Counted from the stretch's first letter, positions 1-10,046 are shown. The stretch: 64,000 nt of DNA from M3007 sp041160955 (GCA_041160955.1 JBEAVK010000445.1:8160-72159); one strand, 5' to 3'. Program-made: numbers and translations. Notes: generated from the sequence alone by a model not told the origin.

Positions 1-1058
1 CTGTAACGCGCTTAATTGAGCATAATATTCAAATTATGCGCACCCAAACAGGCGATGCGCGCCCAACACCAATATGTATTTGGGGCTTGCATGGTATTGG
101 TAAAACAGAACTGGTAAAAGGTATTGCTAAGCGCCTCAACGCGCCTTTGGTTTATGTCGCTCCTGCTCAATTTGAAGAAATGGGCGATCTGATCGGGATG
201 CCTCGTATTGATGGAAATGTGACCAAGTTTACACCTCCCGACTGGGTACCTACCCAAGATGGGCCGGGTATCCTGCTCCTAGATGATGTGAACCGCGCTG
301 ATGACCGTATCCTGCGTGGTATCATGCAATTATTGCAATACTATGAATTGGTATCTTGGGCATTGCCCAAACGCTGGTTAATTATCCTAACGGCCAATCC
401 CGACGGTGGCGACTATTCCGTTACCCCCCTCGACGATGCTATGCTCAATCGTATGCTGCATATCACTATGGACTTTAATGCCGCTATTTGGGCGCAATGG
501 GCCGAAAAAGCAGGTGTGGACGAACGAGGTATCTACTTTGTACTTGCATATCCCGAATTGGTGAATGGCAAACGAACTACGCCGCGCTCTTTGGTGCAAT
601 TCTTTGATCTTATCGCACCTTTTGACGACCTTAATGCTGAATTGCCGATGATTAAAATACTCGGCGAGTCGTGCCTTGATACCGAAACAGTACAAACCTT
701 TGTCAATTTTGTACACCTCAAACTCGACAAAATACCGGGGCCAGAACAAATTATAGATGGTGAAAACTTTGAGCAAGCAACAGGCCATATCAAACGATTG
801 GTCAATGATGGTACCGTTCAGAGACTTGATATTTTATCAGTAGTCATTTCAAGGTTGATTAATTACCTGCTTTCGCGCTCCAATACACTTTCTGAAGCAC
901 AACTCGCTCAGGTAGCCAAGTTTATTCTACTCGATTTTATACCCAACGACCTCCGCTTGAGTATGGCACAAGAACTCGTCTCTACTAAACACCCAACGCC
1001 ACTGTCGGGCTTGTACGCAAATCCTGAAATTGGAAAATTGTTATTGACTAAAATGTAA
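1..1058 (+). CDS. AAA (MoxR/dynein-type) ATPase, 5' end cut by window
   Basis: This is an ATP-binding AAA protein of the MoxR/AAA_5 type, which usually remodels or activates partner proteins, often VWA-domain proteins. Counting from the first in-frame ATG at 36, a Walker A motif (GLHGIGKT) lies at residues 17-24 and a Walker B motif (ILLLDDVNRAD) near residue 80. The reading frame is open from base 3 to that ATG, and in this family several dozen residues precede Walker A. The gene therefore most likely starts upstream of the window rather than at 36. The C-terminal half is helical with no recognised domain. No partner gene is visible because the upstream side is cut off. The ATPase assignment is firm; the substrate is unknown. 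Confidence 0.85.
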   Translation, partial: VTRLIEHNIQIMRTQTGDARPTPICIWGLHGIGKTELVKGIAKRLNAPLVYVAPAQFEEMGDLIGMPRIDGNVTKFTPPDWVPTQDGPGILLLDDVNRADDRILRGIMQLLQYYELVSWALPKRWLIILTANPDGGDYSVTPLDDAMLNRMLHITMDFNAAIWAQWAEKAGVDERGIYFVLAYPELVNGKRTTPRSLVQFFDLIAPFDDLNAELPMIKILGESCLDTETVQTFVNFVHLKLDKIPGPEQIIDGENFEQATGHIKRLVNDGTVQRLDILSVVISRLINYLLSRSNTLSEAQLAQVAKFILLDFIPNDLRLSMAQELVSTKHPTPLSGLYANPEIGKLLLTKM

Positions 1059-1095
1059 GGAACGATAAAAGCATAAGTTGTCGTTTTATCATTCC
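1059..1095 (+). terminator. Weak hairpin after AAA ATPase gene
   Basis: A 12-bp stem with one mismatch (ggaacgataaaa / ttttatcattcc) starts right after the stop codon at 1058. No T-run follows on the plus strand, so this is only a possible terminator or 3' processing hairpin. Confidence 0.35.
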
Positions 1096-1108
1096 TAAGG
1101 CAAAAAAG

Positions 1109-1140
1109 CGGGCCGCCCTGTTCATCTACAGAGCGGCCCG
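1109..1140 (-). terminator. Intrinsic terminator of the DUF4397 gene
   Basis: A perfect 8-bp GC-rich stem (cgggccgc / gcggcccg) with a 16-nt loop is followed, on the minus strand, by a T-run (the plus strand reads caaaaaag to its left). It lies 38 bases downstream of the stop codon of the 1179-6647 gene, as expected for its terminator. Confidence 0.8.
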
Positions 1141-1178
1141 TGTCATTAATAATATATTTGACTTCTTACTTTAGCGAA

Positions 1179-4100
1179 TTAACGTTGTACTGCAAACCGC
1201 ACCACTTGCTGACCAGCATCCGATACGATTTCTAACATGTACATACCTGAACTTAGACTCGAAACTTCCAATTGCTCGAAATAAGTACCGCTACTTACAG
1301 TACCCCAATCACCTTCCATCACTAAGCGACCTGTCATGTCTTGAACGCGGTAACGCAAATCCTCGCTTGCGCTAAGGTTGAATTTCACCGACAAGATATC
1401 CGAAGTTGGATTAGGCGCTAATTGTAATTGAGATAGTTTGTCGTCCAATTCATTGGTATTCACAAACAATGGCAACGGGAAGGTCGTACCATCAGCCAAT
1501 GCAACCCATGGTGCAAAACCTGGTGCTCCTGCGGCAGGTGCCAAATAACCAGAAGCAAAAACAGTGATCGCCTCGCCAGCAATTGGCGCAATATTGGCTA
1601 CATAACTAGCAATTATATTACTATTGTCATTCGCAGGTGTTACGCTCAAAATATACTGCGCTGGCGGTACACTGATATAAGGCATGAACTCCCCAAATTG
1701 TACATTATCAAAAACTGGTGTGCCATTAGGCAGCGTAATATCCACTTCTGGTGCATCTGGTGCGCCATGGAACAATGCAATATCCACTGTCGCAGGATCA
1801 TTAGCACGGAAACGACCACTTTCGTTGACGTACAACTTGAATGGCGTAGCAGCATTACCAACAACACCCGCAGCGACAATAACATAAGTTTTGCCCGTTC
1901 TTAGGCCAGGTACTGCTAAAGTATAGATAGCCTCGTCAGCATTAGTACTGTTTTCAGGTGCAACACCCAATTCAAAAGCAGTTTCTGATGGTAATAAACC
2001 AAAACCAGTAGCATCGCGGAAACTAAAATCGTTGATAATATTGGTAGTATCTAAATACACATCCACCGTTGGACTTGGTGAATTATGAATCACTTGCACC
2101 CTAGAGTACGATGGTATCTCAATTACAAATCCGTCTGGAGTGGCTAAGAATAAACTAAATCCAGGTTGACCATTCAATAATCCGCTGGCAAATACAACAC
2201 CCGAAAAGCCTTCTAAACCAGCGAAATCGGCACCGTAAGTACCTGCTAAAATACTTGGATTGGCAGAAGCCTGTACATCAAATATAATTTCACCTGCATC
2301 AAGCGCAACATAATTTGTAAAGTCGCCATAAGCCAAATCCGTTAATAGCGGAGTAGTGGAACCAACGGGCACTAAATCTACTGGTGGAGCGTCAGTTGCA
2401 CCGTGCAAAATAGCCAATTCCAATTTGGTTTGATCCGCTGCTGTTTCACGACCTTGAGCATTTACAATCAGAGTAAATGGTGTAGTTGCATTACCTACAA
2501 TACCGGATGCTGCTACAATATACGACTTTCCATTTTCCAATGTAACAGGGAAATTTACAAGGGTATCAGTTGCTGATTGGCTATTACCCGCTGCTATACC
2601 TAGGTTTATTTCTGCACCAGCAGGCAAATAAACAAATGGAGTGGCTTGCCTAAATTCAAAATCTTCAATTAGGATCTCACCATCCAAATACACATCCACC
2701 ACTGGCTCTGGGCTATTGTGGATCACTTGTACCCGCGCCAGTCCTTGAGATGGCAATGGAACAACTGTACCATCGGCCAAAGCAGCATATAAACCAAATG
2801 CTGGTGTACCTCCAAGGATACCACTTGCAAATATTCTAATGGCTTCACCACTCAATGCCGACAAATTAGCGATATAAGTTGCAACAATCGGATCTGTTCC
2901 GGCTGCTTTTACATCTAAAACATAGGTAATTGGTGGTACATTCAAATAAGGTGTGTTTTCACCAAATGCTAAATTCTCTACAATTGGGCCACCTAAACGC
3001 TCTACAATATCTACCGCTGGTGCGCCCGGTGCACCGTGGAATGCGCTAAACGAAACTGTACCCACTGGAGCAGCCTCCAAAGCATCATCATAAACATACA
3101 AATTGAACGGATTTGCAGCATTACCTACAATACCGGCTGCAATAATAGTATAACTTTTCGCTGCATCTAAATTAACTGCATAAGAAACAATAGTATCTGC
3201 AACAGAACCACTTGTGCCTAGTGCAATACCAAGACTAAATGGACGACCAGCTGGTACATCTACAAATGGAGTAGCCGTGCGGAACGCAAAATCATTGAGT
3301 AACCGCGTATTACCTGCATAAACATCTACCGTTGGGCTAGGTGAATTATGAATCACCTGAACGCGTGTAGTGGGAGTAATAGGTAATGTCAAAACCGTTC
3401 CATCGGCCAATACGGCCAATAGACCAAACGGATTAGTTAAACTTCCTACTAAACCACTGGCCAATACATAAGCCGATTGTCCAGCCAAACCAGAAAGATT
3501 GGCGCGGAAAGTAGCCACTACTGCTGGGTTACCTGCTGGGCGAATTGCAAAATCATAAATAGCCGGATCTAGGCTCAAATAAGGTGTAAATGCACCATAA
3601 GCCAAGTCCGAAATTACGTTACCTGTAAATACTTCATCTACGTCCACATTAGGCGCGTTAGGTGAACCGTGTAATACTGCAATATCTACTTTTGAAGGCG
3701 TGCTAGCCGTTTCTCTTGCCGTAGCGTTTACATTCAGAGTAAATGGCGTTGTTGTATTACCCAAAACACCCGATGCTGTTACGATATAAGTACCATTAGC
3801 ATCCAAAATGGCAGGGAAATTAGCAATAGTATCGTTTACAGAAGTACTATTGGCCGCTGCAATACCAATATTCAATACTACGCCAGCATCTACTGTGATA
3901 AATGGCGTTGCAGAACGATACGTAAAATCATTGAGTTGTAAAGCTCCGTTAATATACACGTCCACCGTTGGATTGGGTGAATTATGGATCACTTGTAACC
4001 TTGCAGTTTCTGCAACTGGTGGTGTACCAAGTGGTAACTGAACCACTGTACCATCTACCAATGCCGCATACAAACCAAATGCAGGCGTTCCGCCCAAAAT

Positions 4101-6647
4101 ACCACTAGCAAATACACGAATTGCATTACCACCTAGCATGCTAAGATCTGCGTTATAGGTAGCAACGATTTGGTCCACACCTGCAGGTTTTACGTCTAAA
4201 ACGTATAGCGCAGCAGGAACATTCAAATAGTCAGTATTTTCGCCAAAAGCCAAATCTTGTACCAATGCACCCGCTGTACGCTCTACGACATCTACCGCAG
4301 GAGCACCCGGTGCACCGTGGAAAGCACTAAATGATACAATTGGCGTTGCTGGAGACGCTTCCAAAGCATCATCAAAAATATATAAATCGAAAGGTGCAGT
4401 TGCGCTTCCTACAACACCCGCTGCAAAAATGGTATATTTTTTAGTGGCATCTAAGGTAACAGGGAAATTTGCAATTACATCAGCCGCCGAAGTGCTATTT
4501 CCAAGTGCTACACCAATATTAAAGTCGCGTCCTGCTGGGATATTGACAAATGGAGTAGCCTTACGGAATTCAAAATCATCGATTATCAAGGTATTACCTG
4601 CATAGACATCTACCGTTGGGCTAGGTGAATTATGTATAACCTGTACCCGTGCAGTAGGTGTTAATGGCAATTCAATTACAGTACCATCGGCCAAAACAGC
4701 CAATAAACCAAACGGCGTAGTAGTGTTGCCCAATAAACCACTGGCCAATACATAAGCCGATTGTCCAGCCAAACCAGAAATATCTGCGCGGAAGGTAGCC
4801 ACTACTGATGGAGAACCTGCTGGGCGAATTGCAAAATCATAAATAGCTGGATCTAGGCTCAAATAAGGTGTAAATTCACCATAGGCCAAGTCTGAAATTA
4901 CATTACCAATAAATACTTCATCTATGTCCACATTGGGCGCGTTAGGTGAACCATGCAATACTGCAATATCTACCTTTGAAGGAATACTAGCCGTTTCACT
5001 TGCCGTAGCGTTTACGTTCAAAGTAAATGGCGTTGTTGTATTACCCAAAATACCCGATGCTGTTACGATATAAGTACCATCAGCATCCAAAGTAGCGGGA
5101 AAATTGGCAATAGTATCATTTACAGAAGTACTATTGGCCGCAGCAATACCGATATTCAATACTACGCCAGCATCTACTGTGATAAATGGTGTTGCGTCAC
5201 GATACTCAAAATCATTGAGCAATAAATCACCGTTAACATACACGTCCACCGTTGGGTTGGGTGAATTATGGATCACTTGTAACCTTGCGGTTGGACTTGG
5301 TGGCGTGCCCGCAGGTAATTCTACGACATCTCCATTTTGTAATACAGCAAATAAGCCTAAAGATGGCGGCGTATTAGGTGTTGCAAAACCGCTTGCCATC
5401 ACATAAGCAGCCTTACCTGCCAAACCACTCAAATCTGCTATGAAAGTACCTACTTTGGTACTTGTTCCAGCCAATTTCACATCCAAATAATATACACCTG
5501 GATCAACACTCAAATAACCACTGAAGGAGTTAAATGCAAGGCTGTCCACCAAATTTAGCGTCTCATTATACAAAGAAATATCTACTGCAGGAGCATCCGG
5601 AGAGCCGTGGAGAACCGCAAAATCTACTTTTGTTGGTAGTACCGATTGCTCACGGGCATTATCGTTAATGTTCAATCCAAATGGTGCGGTAGCACTGCCT
5701 GCTACGCCTGTTGCTGTTACAATATACGTTTTTCCATTAGTCAAATTTACATTAGAAGTGATAAAGGCAGATGCCGCCGAAGTGGAGGTATCCGCTGCTA
5801 TCGCTAAATTAATATCAACACCTGCCGCCAAATAAATAAACGAAGTCGCTTTCCTAAATTCAAAATCATTGAGCAAAATGGCTCCATTGGCATACACATC
5901 CACCGTTGGACTTGGTGAATTATGAATAACTTGTACACGCGCAATAGGTGTTGCCGATAATTCAATCACTGTTCCATCTGCCAAAGCAGCAAACAAACCA
6001 AACGGAGCACCTACGCCAGTAGTCAAAAATCCACTCGCAAATACATAAACTGCTTGACCAGCGAAACCACTTAAATCTACTTTATAAGTTTGTACAATAG
6101 TCGCACTACCTGCTGGCTTCACATCCAAAAAGTATTCTCCTGGATTAAGACTCAAATAAGGCGTAAAACTGCCGTAAGATAAGTTAGACACAATCTTTGA
6201 TCCCGTGCGCACCACCACATCTACCGCAGGGGCATCAGGGGCACCGTGTAGCACCGCCACATCTACTTTTGTAGGATTAGTGGCTGCTTCTCGGCCATTA
6301 GCATCCGCAATTAAATTAAATGGAGTAGTTGCATTAAATACCACACCAGATGCAGTCACAACGTACGTTTTACCCGATTCGAAGGTAACCGTATCTGTAA
6401 AAATAGCTTCAAGTGAGGATGTTGAACTGGCTGGGGCTACACCGATTGGGATCGGAATACCAGCGGGTACATCGCCAAAAGCAGACGCAGTGCGAAATGC
6501 AAAATTGTCGAGTAATAATGTCGTACCGGCATAAACATCCACCGTCGGATCCGGTGAATTGTGGATTATTTGGACACGCGCAGTCTGTGCTTGTGCCACA
6601 AAAGCAGTCATTAAAATGACCAATAAGGTGAATAATTTGTTGAGCAT
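1179..6647 (-). CDS. Giant secreted DUF4397-repeat protein with T9SS tail
   Basis: This 1822-residue protein is predicted to be exported and surface-anchored or released through the type IX system. It has a signal peptide (residues 1-21, ending VAQAQ). Eight tandem units of about 214 residues follow, each opening with a variant of ARVQVIHNSPSPTVDVYAG and carrying a second, related half that opens with a variant of VAVLHGAPDAPAVDV. Both halves match the DUF4397 family, so there are about 16 half-repeats. The last 80 or so residues form a T9SS type A sorting domain (PNPTSDILSV near its start, MYMLEI near its end). DUF4397 function is not established; adhesin or extracellular matrix roles are inference. 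Units 3-4 and 5-6 are nearly identical blocks. A minus-strand terminator follows the gene. Confidence 0.93.
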   Translation of the reverse strand: MLNKLFTLLVILMTAFVAQAQTARVQIIHNSPDPTVDVYAGTTLLLDNFAFRTASAFGDVPAGIPIPIGVAPASSTSSLEAIFTDTVTFESGKTYVVTASGVVFNATTPFNLIADANGREAATNPTKVDVAVLHGAPDAPAVDVVVRTGSKIVSNLSYGSFTPYLSLNPGEYFLDVKPAGSATIVQTYKVDLSGFAGQAVYVFASGFLTTGVGAPFGLFAALADGTVIELSATPIARVQVIHNSPSPTVDVYANGAILLNDFEFRKATSFIYLAAGVDINLAIAADTSTSAASAFITSNVNLTNGKTYIVTATGVAGSATAPFGLNINDNAREQSVLPTKVDFAVLHGSPDAPAVDISLYNETLNLVDSLAFNSFSGYLSVDPGVYYLDVKLAGTSTKVGTFIADLSGLAGKAAYVMASGFATPNTPPSLGLFAVLQNGDVVELPAGTPPSPTARLQVIHNSPNPTVDVYVNGDLLLNDFEYRDATPFITVDAGVVLNIGIAAANSTSVNDTIANFPATLDADGTYIVTASGILGNTTTPFTLNVNATASETASIPSKVDIAVLHGSPNAPNVDIDEVFIGNVISDLAYGEFTPYLSLDPAIYDFAIRPAGSPSVVATFRADISGLAGQSAYVLASGLLGNTTTPFGLLAVLADGTVIELPLTPTARVQVIHNSPSPTVDVYAGNTLIIDDFEFRKATPFVNIPAGRDFNIGVALGNSTSAADVIANFPVTLDATKKYTIFAAGVVGSATAPFDLYIFDDALEASPATPIVSFSAFHGAPGAPAVDVVERTAGALVQDLAFGENTDYLNVPAALYVLDVKPAGVDQIVATYNADLSMLGGNAIRVFASGILGGTPAFGLYAALVDGTVVQLPLGTPPVAETARLQVIHNSPNPTVDVYINGALQLNDFTYRSATPFITVDAGVVLNIGIAAANSTSVNDTIANFPAILDANGTYIVTASGVLGNTTTPFTLNVNATARETASTPSKVDIAVLHGSPNAPNVDVDEVFTGNVISDLAYGAFTPYLSLDPAIYDFAIRPAGNPAVVATFRANLSGLAGQSAYVLASGLVGSLTNPFGLLAVLADGTVLTLPITPTTRVQVIHNSPSPTVDVYAGNTRLLNDFAFRTATPFVDVPAGRPFSLGIALGTSGSVADTIVSYAVNLDAAKSYTIIAAGIVGNAANPFNLYVYDDALEAAPVGTVSFSAFHGAPGAPAVDIVERLGGPIVENLAFGENTPYLNVPPITYVLDVKAAGTDPIVATYIANLSALSGEAIRIFASGILGGTPAFGLYAALADGTVVPLPSQGLARVQVIHNSPEPVVDVYLDGEILIEDFEFRQATPFVYLPAGAEINLGIAAGNSQSATDTLVNFPVTLENGKSYIVAASGIVGNATTPFTLIVNAQGRETAADQTKLELAILHGATDAPPVDLVPVGSTTPLLTDLAYGDFTNYVALDAGEIIFDVQASANPSILAGTYGADFAGLEGFSGVVFASGLLNGQPGFSLFLATPDGFVIEIPSYSRVQVIHNSPSPTVDVYLDTTNIINDFSFRDATGFGLLPSETAFELGVAPENSTNADEAIYTLAVPGLRTGKTYVIVAAGVVGNAATPFKLYVNESGRFRANDPATVDIALFHGAPDAPEVDITLPNGTPVFDNVQFGEFMPYISVPPAQYILSVTPANDNSNIIASYVANIAPIAGEAITVFASGYLAPAAGAPGFAPWVALADGTTFPLPLFVNTNELDDKLSQLQLAPNPTSDILSVKFNLSASEDLRYRVQDMTGRLVMEGDWGTVSSGTYFEQLEVSSLSSGMYMLEIVSDAGQQVVRFAVQR
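2735..5300 (-). repeat. Tandem ~1.28-kb duplication inside DUF4397 gene
   Basis: Two adjacent blocks of two DUF4397 units each (about 2735-4015 and 4015-5300) match at an offset of 1284 bases, which is 428 codons. For example, gttgggctaggtgaattatg occurs at 3331 and again at 4615. The near identity suggests a recent in-frame duplication by unequal recombination. Block edges are approximate. Confidence 0.8.
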
Positions 6648-6742
6648 AGTGTTCTAAAAAATATGGTTATGTTGATTTTTGAAACTGAATGAATAACTTG
6701 GTTTGTTTGATCTTGTTCAGTTGTTTGTAATAAATAGTTCAA

Positions 6743-6750
6743 CAAAAATA
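6743..6750 (-). promoter_or_regulatory. Candidate -7 box for DUF4397 gene
   Basis: The minus strand reads TATTTTTG, a perfect match to the Bacteroidota -7 consensus TAnnTTTG, 96 bases upstream of the start codon. No clear -33 element was found, so support is modest in an AT-rich spacer. Confidence 0.35.
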
Positions 6751-6797
6751 GAATTTGACTAAAACTGGCACTTGACAGGGGAAACAAATAAAAAAAA

Positions 6798-6837
6798 AAT
6801 GGGTAAAAAAAAGAGTTACCTCTTTCTTTTACCCATT
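6798..6837 (-). terminator. Intrinsic terminator of gldN paralogue
   Basis: An 18-bp stem with one mismatch (arms 6798-6815 and 6820-6837, loop ttac) is followed on the minus strand by a run of about ten T. It lies about 30 bases past the stop codon of the 6869-7744 gene. Confidence 0.85.
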
Positions 6838-6868
6838 CAAATTGGCGTGTCGCGCACCTATTTACCGA

Positions 6869-7744
6869 TTACCAACTCCAAAGATCATGTTCCCTGTTGA
6901 ACAATTCATCTTCAATCTTTTGACCCTCCATCAACAGATCCGTTCCTGCAAGATAATCCTGCAAACGGCGGTCATAAACATTGCTTTCTTTAGAGATGTA
7001 GGACGCAAAATGACGCGTTTCAAATAAATCTTCCCAAGTAATAGTGGCCGCCACGTTATCTGTAGCAATGGCTTTATGTTGTGCCAATACCTTTCGTGAT
7101 GTAGGGTAATTGACCCAAAATAGTGGCCGCTCAAACATAAAATCGCCATTATCATTCTTCACATCAATCATGGGTGCTATCCCGAGGATACGGTGGCGCA
7201 ATGTTCCAAGATTTTTATCAAAAAACCATGCCTCTTTGATTCGGAAGCGTCTTACGTCTTCCCAATTGAGTTCACTCTGAACAACTTGAACCTCCTCTTC
7301 TCCGGTGTCTATATTGATTATTCTGACTGTATCTACATCAAACAAAACATTCTTGATATCGTTTTTATCCAAACGTTTTGTAAACTTATCGTCTTCTGTG
7401 CTGTAAGCACTCAATTCGCCCGTCAGTACGGCATCGCGGAGCAGGTTAAATAGCGGTGACTCTGGTGCTACAAAAGGTAAGTTCATCTTTTCGCGGGTGT
7501 CGATCACACGCCAAATGCGTTTCTCCCATAAAATATCCGCTTCACGGATGGGCGCGTATTGCAGTACCGTCTTTTCTGCAATCACTTGACGCGTAACAAA
7601 ATCATCTACCGGTTCAGCAATTTCGGTAGTTTCAATTTCTGTGGCTTCCACTACGGGTTGCGCCATCAAATTGGTGTTGCTGAAGGTGGCCATTGCTACA
7701 AAAGAGAGCAGGCATACACCTTGCATTAAAGCTGTTTTTTTCAT
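6869..7744 (-). CDS. GldN-family T9SS/gliding protein (second copy)
   Basis: A 291-residue periplasmic protein of the GldN/PorN family, a ring component that works with the outer-membrane lipoprotein GldK in the type IX secretion machine. It has a signal peptide (about residues 1-28, ending NLMAQ) and the GldN core: APIREADILWEKRIWRVID around residue 65, FTKRLD, FRIKEAWFFDK, ERPLFWV and ESNVYDRRL. It is clearly paralogous to the 293-residue GldN encoded at 13328-14209, sharing motifs such as REKMNLPF and TWEDLFETRHFASYI-like segments. Unlike gldN/gldO in Flavobacterium johnsoniae, which are adjacent, the two copies here are 5.6 kb apart with unrelated genes between. It has its own terminator, so it is probably a separate transcription unit. 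Confidence 0.9.
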   Translation of the reverse strand: MKKTALMQGVCLLSFVAMATFSNTNLMAQPVVEATEIETTEIAEPVDDFVTRQVIAEKTVLQYAPIREADILWEKRIWRVIDTREKMNLPFVAPESPLFNLLRDAVLTGELSAYSTEDDKFTKRLDKNDIKNVLFDVDTVRIINIDTGEEEVQVVQSELNWEDVRRFRIKEAWFFDKNLGTLRHRILGIAPMIDVKNDNGDFMFERPLFWVNYPTSRKVLAQHKAIATDNVAATITWEDLFETRHFASYISKESNVYDRRLQDYLAGTDLLMEGQKIEDELFNREHDLWSW

Positions 7745-7987
7745 AAAATACCGTGTTTAGTAATTTTTAGAGCGATATAGCCCTGATTGATTAAAAAAGA
7801 ATACCAGTTGCAAGGGAGGAACACTCCTGCAAGTCTAATTATTCCAATACAAAAAAAGTGTAAAAGGTGTGTGATGCGCGATCAACCATTACAGAACGGC
7901 AGTCGATTTTAAATTGTTGTTCTTAGGAAAAATTTAACATTTGGAAGTACTTGAACATTTGGGCGCAATTGATTGATTACGGTTAAA

Positions 7988-10030
7988 CTATTGCTTCGGC
8001 AGCCGAATAAACGGTAAATTAGAAAATATTTTGGCGCGTCGCAAATAATGAGCAAATACAATGCTGGCATGATAAATACCCGTTTTATCCGCTTTTTTAT
8101 TAGGTAATGCCCAATGTTGCACCGTTTCGGCCACTTGTTTCCTTTTTTTCAACATGCCCATAAAGCCGCGATAAAAAGACAAATGCGCTTGCAATAATGC
8201 TTTAATGGCTGCAAAATTACCTTTTGATAAATACATCGCTGCTGCAACACCATCTAAAATTAATCGGGCAGGAATCAGCCATAATAACTTAGTCGCACTT
8301 TCATTTTTGAGTAGCGTAAACAAACTATTCCTAAAATTGAGGAATACTTTACGCGGACTATCATAACCCAATGTGCCACCACCAAGGTGATACACTACGC
8401 TCTGCGGGAAACACCAAACCGAATACCCGGCCCGTTTTACCCGCCAACACAAATCAATTTCTTCATTATGGGCAAAATAATCGCCATCAAAACCACCAAA
8501 ATTTTGGTACAATTCTGCTCGAATAAAAAAAGCAGCACCCGCAGCCCAAAAACAAGGTTGTGCGTCATCGTATTGCCCTGTATCCTCTTCCACATAAGTA
8601 AACATACGTCCCCTACAAAAAGGATACCCTAAATAATCTACCCATCCGCCACTCGCACCTGCGTGTTCAAAAAAATTGCGTTTTTGATCTGCCAATATCT
8701 TTGGTTGCGCCACGCCAATCGTGGGATCTTGGCGCATGGCATCCAATATCGGGCGTGTCCAACCGGGGGTTACTTCCACATCCGAGTTGAGGATGATATA
8801 AAAATTTGCTTTTACCTGCTCTAACGCCTTATTATATCCTTCAGCAAAGCCCCAATTGCGTTTTAAATCAATGATCTCAATGCTAGGGTAGTGGACACTG
8901 ACAAACGCCATTGAACTATCGGGTGAACCATTATCGGCCAATATAATGCGTGCATTACCACTATGCGCTACTACAGAAGGTAAATAATGCGCCAAATGTG
9001 CTTGAGTATTGTAATTCAGGATCACAATCGCTACATCACTATCGTCGGGTAATGTTTTGGTATTTGGGTTAGCAATAGCAGTTGCAGTGGACTCAATACC
9101 CAATTTTTGCTCAATAGCACGTTGATCTGCGGCAATTTGTGCTTTCAAAGCATCCAATCCATCCAGTTTTTTATCACCCCTAATAAACCCAATCACTTCT
9201 ACCTGTAACTGTTGACCATAGAGATCACCGTCAAAATCTAGCAAATTTACTTCTATCCTAAGTTCGCTTGCTCCTTCAATAGTAGGGCGTTCGCCAATAT
9301 ACAACATCGAAGGTATGCGCTTATCGTGGCCTCCTATGAGCGAATAAGCAGCGTAAATCCCAATGGGTGGAATGAGTTTATATGAATCTGTGATTTTAAT
9401 ATTGGCGGTAGGAAACCCAATCGTCCGCCCAATTTGGTTGCCATACACTACTTCACCGCTCAATGTAAAGGGATGACTTAATAAACGATTGGCCACTTCC
9501 ACATTGGTTTGTTGCAGTGCTTTCCGAATTTTAGAAGAAGAAACAGTAATATCATCTATTTCTTGCGCGGGAATTTCTTCTAGTTGGAAAATACCTTGCT
9601 CAGCGTATTGGGCCAAAAAGGTAAGGTCGCCCTGACGGTCATTACCAAATTTATGGTCGTAACCAATAACAATAGTATGTGGGTTAAATTTGGCAATTAA
9701 AAAATCTTCTACATAAGATTGAGCCGACAGTGCAGCAAAATCGGTCGTAAATGGTACCACTACTACATGGTCAATACCCGTTTGTTGTAATAAATCAATT
9801 TTTTCCTGAGTGGTAGTAAGCAAATGGAAATCACTAGATAACCGCCCAATTACAGTCCGTGGATGCGGATCAAAGGTGATGATCACGCTTTCCCCATTTA
9901 TTTGCGACGCCATATTGCGCACCTGCTCCAATATCCGGCGGTGCCCCGAGTGCACACCATCAAACGAGCCAATCGTGAGGACTGCTCGTTGAAAACTAGG
10001 TAATTCTGAAATATTGTAATGCACCCTCAT
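7988..10030 (-). CDS. RibF (riboflavin kinase/FAD synthetase) fused to GT2 glycosyltransferase
   Basis: A single 680-residue frame contains two complete enzymes. Residues 1-310 are bifunctional RibF, which phosphorylates riboflavin to FMN and adenylylates FMN to FAD: the nucleotidyltransferase motif GSFDGVHSGH is at 21-30, and the kinase signature GRTIGFPTAN is at 201-210. Standalone RibF is about this length. After a linker of about 20 residues rich in Ala, Thr and Asn, residues 332-600 are a family 2 glycosyltransferase: VAIVILNYN at 333-341, ADNGSPD at 365-371, the DXD-like NSDVEV at 415-420, GAAFFIRAEL around 498-507, and HNEEIDLCWR at 521-530. A hydrophobic or amphipathic C-terminal stretch may bind membrane. 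The start is supported by a -7 box eight bases upstream. The two activities have no obvious metabolic link, so the fusion itself is the oddity. Confidence 0.92.
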   Translation of the reverse strand: MRVHYNISELPSFQRAVLTIGSFDGVHSGHRRILEQVRNMASQINGESVIITFDPHPRTVIGRLSSDFHLLTTTQEKIDLLQQTGIDHVVVVPFTTDFAALSAQSYVEDFLIAKFNPHTIVIGYDHKFGNDRQGDLTFLAQYAEQGIFQLEEIPAQEIDDITVSSSKIRKALQQTNVEVANRLLSHPFTLSGEVVYGNQIGRTIGFPTANIKITDSYKLIPPIGIYAAYSLIGGHDKRIPSMLYIGERPTIEGASELRIEVNLLDFDGDLYGQQLQVEVIGFIRGDKKLDGLDALKAQIAADQRAIEQKLGIESTATAIANPNTKTLPDDSDVAIVILNYNTQAHLAHYLPSVVAHSGNARIILADNGSPDSSMAFVSVHYPSIEIIDLKRNWGFAEGYNKALEQVKANFYIILNSDVEVTPGWTRPILDAMRQDPTIGVAQPKILADQKRNFFEHAGASGGWVDYLGYPFCRGRMFTYVEEDTGQYDDAQPCFWAAGAAFFIRAELYQNFGGFDGDYFAHNEEIDLCWRVKRAGYSVWCFPQSVVYHLGGGTLGYDSPRKVFLNFRNSLFTLLKNESATKLLWLIPARLILDGVAAAMYLSKGNFAAIKALLQAHLSFYRGFMGMLKKRKQVAETVQHWALPNKKADKTGIYHASIVFAHYLRRAKIFSNLPFIRLPKQ

Positions 10031-10038
10031 CTACGCCG

Positions 10039-10046
10039 CAAAAGTA
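10039..10046 (-). promoter_or_regulatory. -7 box of ribF-GT2 fusion gene
   Basis: The minus strand reads TACTTTTG, a perfect TAnnTTTG box ending eight bases before the ATG at 10030. This implies a very short or absent 5' leader and supports the chosen start. Confidence 0.55.
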
